DNA of 64,000 bases from positions 933,001-997,000 of the forward strand of contig NZ_WMEA01000001.1 in NCBI RefSeq assembly GCF_021735925.1, in the 5' to 3' direction. The position numbers and the translations under genes are program-made. The stretch comes from Loktanella sp. M215. GTDB taxonomy: Bacteria > Pseudomonadota > Alphaproteobacteria > Rhodobacterales > Rhodobacteraceae. Position 1 is the first letter of the stretch. Each line of letters starts with the position of its first letter. The notes under the pieces are model-generated. The model was not told the DNA's origin. It was given only the letters and a program-made list of their open reading frames with translations, and did no database searches. Shown one piece after another: positions 60,301 to 64,000 of the stretch.

Positions 60301-63300
60301 TCCGCAACGACGCCACCCGCAATCAGGTCGCCGCCGCCGATCCGACCCTGTCGACATGGCTGTCCGCCAACGCGGGGTCCGGCAAGACCCGCGTGCTGAC
60401 CGACCGCGTGGCGCGCCTGCTGCTGGAAGGCGTGTCGCCGCAGAACGTGCTGTGCCTGACCTACACCAAGGCCGCCGCCGCCGAGATGCAGAACCGCCTG
60501 TTCAAGCGGCTGGGCGCCTGGGCGATGCAGGACGACGGGTCGCTGCGTCAGGAGTTGGCCGAACTGGGCGTGGAGGGCGTCATCGCCCCCGAAAAGCTGT
60601 CCGCCGCACGCCGCCTGTTCGCCCGCGCGATCGAGACGCCGGGTGGGCTGAAAATCCAGACGATCCATTCGTTCTGCGCCGGTATCCTGCGGCGCTTCCC
60701 GCTGGAGGCCGGGGTCAGCCCCAATTTCCGCGAGATCGAGGACCGGTCGGCCGCGCTGATGCGCGCCGAGGTGCTGGACCGGATCGCCGCCGGGTCACAA
60801 TCGGCGCTGCTGGCCGACGTGTTGCGTTACTTCGGTGGCGGAGAGTTGGACAAGCTGGTGCGCGAAGTGGCCGGGCGCGCCAATGACTTTGCCCGGCCTG
60901 TCGATGTGGCGGCGCTACGCGAGGCGCTCGATATTGCACCGGGGCGCACGATGGACGCGCTTTTGTCAGAGGTTTTCGATGCCGACACGACCGAGATCAT
61001 CCGTGACCTGATCTTGGCCTGCCGGACCGGCGGCGTGAACGACAACAAGGCGGCGGACAAGCTGGCGGGCGTGAATCTGACTGCCCCCGGCGCTGGCGAT
61101 CTGGCCATTCTGGAGAGTGTCTTTCTGTTCGGTGAGACGGCCAAGGATCCCTTCGGGCCGAAATTTGACAGTTTCCCCACGAAGGGCGTCCGCACCGCCC
61201 ACCCCGACCTGACCGATGCGCTGGCAGGTCTGATGGAAACGGTCGCAGCCCTGCGCGGCGATCGTCTGGCGTTGATGGCCTTCGATCGCAGCGTGGCACT
61301 GCACCGCTTTGCCCATGTCTTCGTGCGCGATTACGACGCGCAGAAGACGGCGCTGGGCGTGCTGGATTTCGACGACCTGATCGGCAAGGCCCGGCAGTTG
61401 CTGACGGACAAGGCGGTGGCGGCCTGGGTGCTGTTCCGCCTGGATGGGGGCATCGACCATCTGCTGGTGGACGAAGCGCAGGATACCTCGCCCGCGCAAT
61501 GGGCCGTCGTGCAGCACCTGACCCGCGAGTTCGTCAGCGGCGAAGGCGCGCGGGATGCGCGGCGCACGGTTTTCGTCGTCGGTGACAAGAAGCAGTCGAT
61601 CTATTCGTTCCAGGGCGCCGATCCGGCAGAGTTCGACCGGATGCGCGATTATTTCGATAACGCCCTGCGCCAGATCGACGATCCGCTGCAGACCCGGACG
61701 CTGGCGCATTCGTTCCGCTCTTCGCTGGCGGTGCTGCGGGTCGTGGACAATACCTTTGTGCGGGAACGGGCCGAGGGGCTGGGCGACGTGTCGCAGCACA
61801 TCGCCTTCAACGCCGATATGCCGGGGCGGGTCGATCTGTGGCCGGTCATCAGCCCCGAGAAAGCCACCGACGATCCTGACGACGACTGGCTGAAGCCGGT
61901 GGACGAGGTCAGTGCGGACCATCATCTGGTGCAGATGGCGGACCGGGTGGCGCGCCAGATCAGGCGGATGATCCACGAGGACACGCTGCCGGTGAAGGCA
62001 GGCGACAGCTATGACCGCCGTCCGGTGCAAGCGGGCGACGTGCTGATCCTTGTGCAAAGCCGTCAGAACCTGCTGTTTCCAGAGCTGATCCGCGCCTGCA
62101 AGCAGGCCGGTTTGCCCATCGCGGGGGCAGATGTGCTGCGCGTCGGCGGAGAGTTGGCGGTCAAGGACATCGCGGCCCTGCTGCGCTTTCTGGCGCTACC
62201 GGAGGATGACCTGTCGCTCGCTGCGGCCCTGCGCTCGCCCCTGTTCGGCTGGTCGGAACAGCAGCTTTTCACCTTGGCGCATCGCCGCCCCGCAAAAAGC
62301 TATCTGTGGGAGGCTTTGCGCAAACAGGTCGATGCGAAGGCCACGACCGACATCCTGTACGACATGCTGGATCAGGCGGATTTTCTGCGCCCCTACGATC
62401 TGATCGCGCGGCTGCTGGTGCGACACGGCGGGCGGCAGGCCCTTGTGGCGCGGCTGGGGGCAGAGGCGGAAGACGGGATCGACGCGCTGCTGGCGCAGGC
62501 GCTGGCCTACGAATCCGACAATACGCCCAGCCTGACCGGGTTCCTGACGTGGATGGAGACGGACGATCTGACCGTGAAACGGCAGATCGACGCGCAGGGC
62601 GACCAGATCCGCGTGATGACCGTCCACGGCGCCAAGGGGCTGGAGTCGCCCATCGTCATCCTGCCCGACACCGCCGAGCGCAAGAACGAGGTCAAATCAC
62701 AGGTCCTGACGGGGAATGCGCCCCTGTGGAAGACCCTCAAGGCCGAGATGCCGCCGGCCATGGTGGCGCGCCATGACGCCATCGCGGCGGCGCAATCCCG
62801 AGAGCGGCTGCGGCTGCTTTACGTCGCGATGACGCGGGCGGAAAGCTGGCTGATCGTCGGCGCTGCGGGCGAGACGGGGAAGTCCGGCACCGCCTGGCAC
62901 GATCTGGTGGCAGAGGGGATCAGCCAGTCCGGCGGCGCCGAGGCCATGGCCGGCGATCTGGCGGTGCAGCGGGTGGAACACGGTAACTGGCACGGTGGGA
63001 CGGTACAGACGCCGCCAGTGCGCGCAGGCGTCATGGCGCCGGCCGAGACTCTGGATGCGCTGCCGGAGGCGGTGCGCGCGGTCACGCTGCAACCGTCCAA
63101 CCTTGGCGGCGACAAGACCATCGCCGGCGAGGGCGAGGGCGAGGACGGCGACGCGGCCTCCTTGCTGCGCGGCAGCCTGATCCACCTGCTGCTGGAACAT
63201 CTGCCCGCCCTGCCCGCCCCGGACCGGCGCGGCGTTGGTGCGCGTCTGATCGCGGCCACGCCAGAGGCTGACACCGTGCCCACCGACGATCTGATCGACG

Positions 63301-63683
63301 CGGCGCTGGCGCTGATCGAAGCGCCGCATCTGGCGACGCTTTATGCGCCGGATACACTGGCAGAGGTCGGGATCACCGCGGATCTGCCCGGTCTGGGACG
63401 GATGCATGGCACCATCGACCGGCTGATCGTGGCGCCTGACACCGTGACGGCGGTGGATTTCAAGACCAACCGCAACACGCCCGATGTCGCAGAGGATGTG
63501 CCCGACGGGCTGTTGCGCCAGATGGGCGCCTATGCGGCGGCGCTGGGGCAGATCTATCCGGACCGGCAGATCAGGACGGCCATCCTGTGGACGCGCCCGG
63601 CGGTCCTGATGGACCTGCCCGCAGCCCTGACGACGGCCGCGCTGGCGCGGAGCGTCCTTGACGTTCCCGGGGCGCGTTCATAG
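60297..63683 (+). CDS. addA: Double-strand break repair helicase AddA
   Basis: 1128-residue UvrD/RecB-type helicase with C-terminal nuclease. Walker [23 protein letters not shown] (~24-45), helicase motif [16 protein letters not shown] (~395), [17 protein letters not shown] (motif III, ~428), [19 protein letters not shown] (motif V region, ~777) and the nuclease motif [10 protein letters not shown] (~1052) are all present. Starts on the addB stop (ATGA). Confidence 0.96.
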   Translation: MIRNDATRNQVAAADPTLSTWLSANAGSGKTRVLTDRVARLLLEGVSPQNVLCLTYTKAAAAEMQNRLFKRLGAWAMQDDGSLRQELAELGVEGVIAPEKLSAARRLFARAIETPGGLKIQTIHSFCAGILRRFPLEAGVSPNFREIEDRSAALMRAEVLDRIAAGSQSALLADVLRYFGGGELDKLVREVAGRANDFARPVDVAALREALDIAPGRTMDALLSEVFDADTTEIIRDLILACRTGGVNDNKAADKLAGVNLTAPGAGDLAILESVFLFGETAKDPFGPKFDSFPTKGVRTAHPDLTDALAGLMETVAALRGDRLALMAFDRSVALHRFAHVFVRDYDAQKTALGVLDFDDLIGKARQLLTDKAVAAWVLFRLDGGIDHLLVDEAQDTSPAQWAVVQHLTREFVSGEGARDARRTVFVVGDKKQSIYSFQGADPAEFDRMRDYFDNALRQIDDPLQTRTLAHSFRSSLAVLRVVDNTFVRERAEGLGDVSQHIAFNADMPGRVDLWPVISPEKATDDPDDDWLKPVDEVSADHHLVQMADRVARQIRRMIHEDTLPVKAGDSYDRRPVQAGDVLILVQSRQNLLFPELIRACKQAGLPIAGADVLRVGGELAVKDIAALLRFLALPEDDLSLAAALRSPLFGWSEQQLFTLAHRRPAKSYLWEALRKQVDAKATTDILYDMLDQADFLRPYDLIARLLVRHGGRQALVARLGAEAEDGIDALLAQALAYESDNTPSLTGFLTWMETDDLTVKRQIDAQGDQIRVMTVHGAKGLESPIVILPDTAERKNEVKSQVLTGNAPLWKTLKAEMPPAMVARHDAIAAAQSRERLRLLYVAMTRAESWLIVGAAGETGKSGTAWHDLVAEGISQSGGAEAMAGDLAVQRVEHGNWHGGTVQTPPVRAGVMAPAETLDALPEAVRAVTLQPSNLGGDKTIAGEGEGEDGDAASLLRGSLIHLLLEHLPALPAPDRRGVGARLIAATPEADTVPTDDLIDAALALIEAPHLATLYAPDTLAEVGITADLPGLGRMHGTIDRLIVAPDTVTAVDFKTNRNTPDVAEDVPDGLLRQMGAYAAALGQIYPDRQIRTAILWTRPAVLMDLPAALTTAALARSVLDVPGARS

Positions 63684-63721
63684 GTTCCACCCCTGACACA
63701 CAATCCGATTGGAGAAGCCCC

Positions 63722-64000
63722 ATGGCTACCGTTGCCGTCACCGATGCCACCTTTGACGCAGAAGTGCGCCAGTCCGACATTCCCGTCGTCGTCGACTTCT
63801 GGGCCGAATGGTGCGGCCCCTGCAAGCAGATCGGCCCGGCGTTGGAAGAAATTTCGGAAGAGCTGAAGGGCAAGGTCAAGATCGTCAAGGTCAACGTCGA
63901 CGACAACCCCAATGCCCCGGCCCAAATGGGCGTGCGCGGCATTCCGGCGCTGTTCGTGTTCAAGAACGGCGAAGTCGTGTCGAACAAGGCCGGCGCTGCA
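63722..64000 (+). CDS. trxA: Thioredoxin (3' end outside window)
   Basis: The first 93 codons of a thioredoxin: [39 protein letters not shown] with the CGPC active site (31-34), then the cis-proline [12 protein letters not shown]. Runs off the window. A GGAG before the ATG and a 38-nt gap from addA suggest it may be read with the operon or from its own promoter. Confidence 0.96.
   Translation, partial: MATVAVTDATFDAEVRQSDIPVVVDFWAEWCGPCKQIGPALEEISEELKGKVKIVKVNVDDNPNAPAQMGVRGIPALFVFKNGEVVSNKAGAA

Noticed and set aside
57580-60357. 925-codon minus-strand frame opposite addB
   Set aside because: Arg/Gln/His-rich antisense of addB; no start signal or domain, and addB is intact on the other strand.

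Overview
The window looks like one stretch of a Rhodobacterales (Roseobacter/Rhodobacter-type alphaproteobacterium) chromosome. Three things point there: high GC with the matching codon bias, gene orders typical of that order (rimP-nusA-ylxR-infB; regB facing senC-regA, close to ahcY; hemD-mitofilin-hemY facing tsaD-gpsA; divL-tsaE-amgK-murU-addB-addA-trxA), and a perfect CtrA box in front of the divL-like gene. The genus cannot be told from the sequence alone.

The core chromosome fills about 1-30.6 kb and 41.2-64 kb. From the left it holds the transcription/translation operon rimP-nusA-ylxR-infB (minus strand, infB running off the edge); pip and ubiG, divergent; a grxC-amidase-marR run with comF beside it; hemH; two tandem ABC exporters joined to an rRNA methyltransferase; a cca-nudix-hslO run; argG; a class IV aminotransferase with a sulfotransferase-like protein; msrA, ribokinase, malic enzyme and mutS. 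On the right are tRNA-Thr(CGT), the heme genes hemD/hemY, tsaD-gpsA, ahcY, the RegB/RegA redox two-component system with SenC, and a long plus-strand run from regB through divL, tsaE, amgK-murU (peptidoglycan sugar recycling) and addBA (double-strand break repair) to trxA.

Between mutS and tRNA-Thr lies a genomic island of about 10.5 kb (about 30638-41167). It carries a P4-type tyrosine integrase beside the tRNA 3' end. An imperfect copy of that tRNA end sits just after mutS, which gives both attachment sites. The island is lower in GC and full of insertion-sequence debris (two IS3-type, one ISAs1-type, one IS903-type and one IS256-type). Its only intact cargo operon is five tightly overlapping genes: a WecE-like sugar aminotransferase, a GtrB/ArnC-like polyprenyl-phosphate glycosyltransferase, a GtrA flippase, a WecD-like N-acetyltransferase and a large polytopic protein that looks like a GT-C glycosyltransferase. 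Together they read as a gtr-type surface-glycan modification cassette that would transfer a 4-acetamido-4,6-dideoxyhexose (Fuc4NAc-like). A small exported glycine/alanine-rich protein at the far end has lost its normal upstream region to an IS junction.

The most unusual structural signal is inside the IS3 element at 38338-39749. Compared with remembered relatives, its transposase reading frames are interrupted by four short palindromic insertions. Two are inverted copies of one 41-43 bp sequence, one is a 37-nt hairpin insertion, and one is a 63-nt insertion that keeps the frame. Other points worth a second look are a terminator-like hairpin between the apparent rimP promoter and its ribosome binding site, the CtrA box before divL, and a 54-codon cysteine-tailed small gene at 11038-11202. 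All functional calls come from reading the sequence and from memory of the families; no database search was run.
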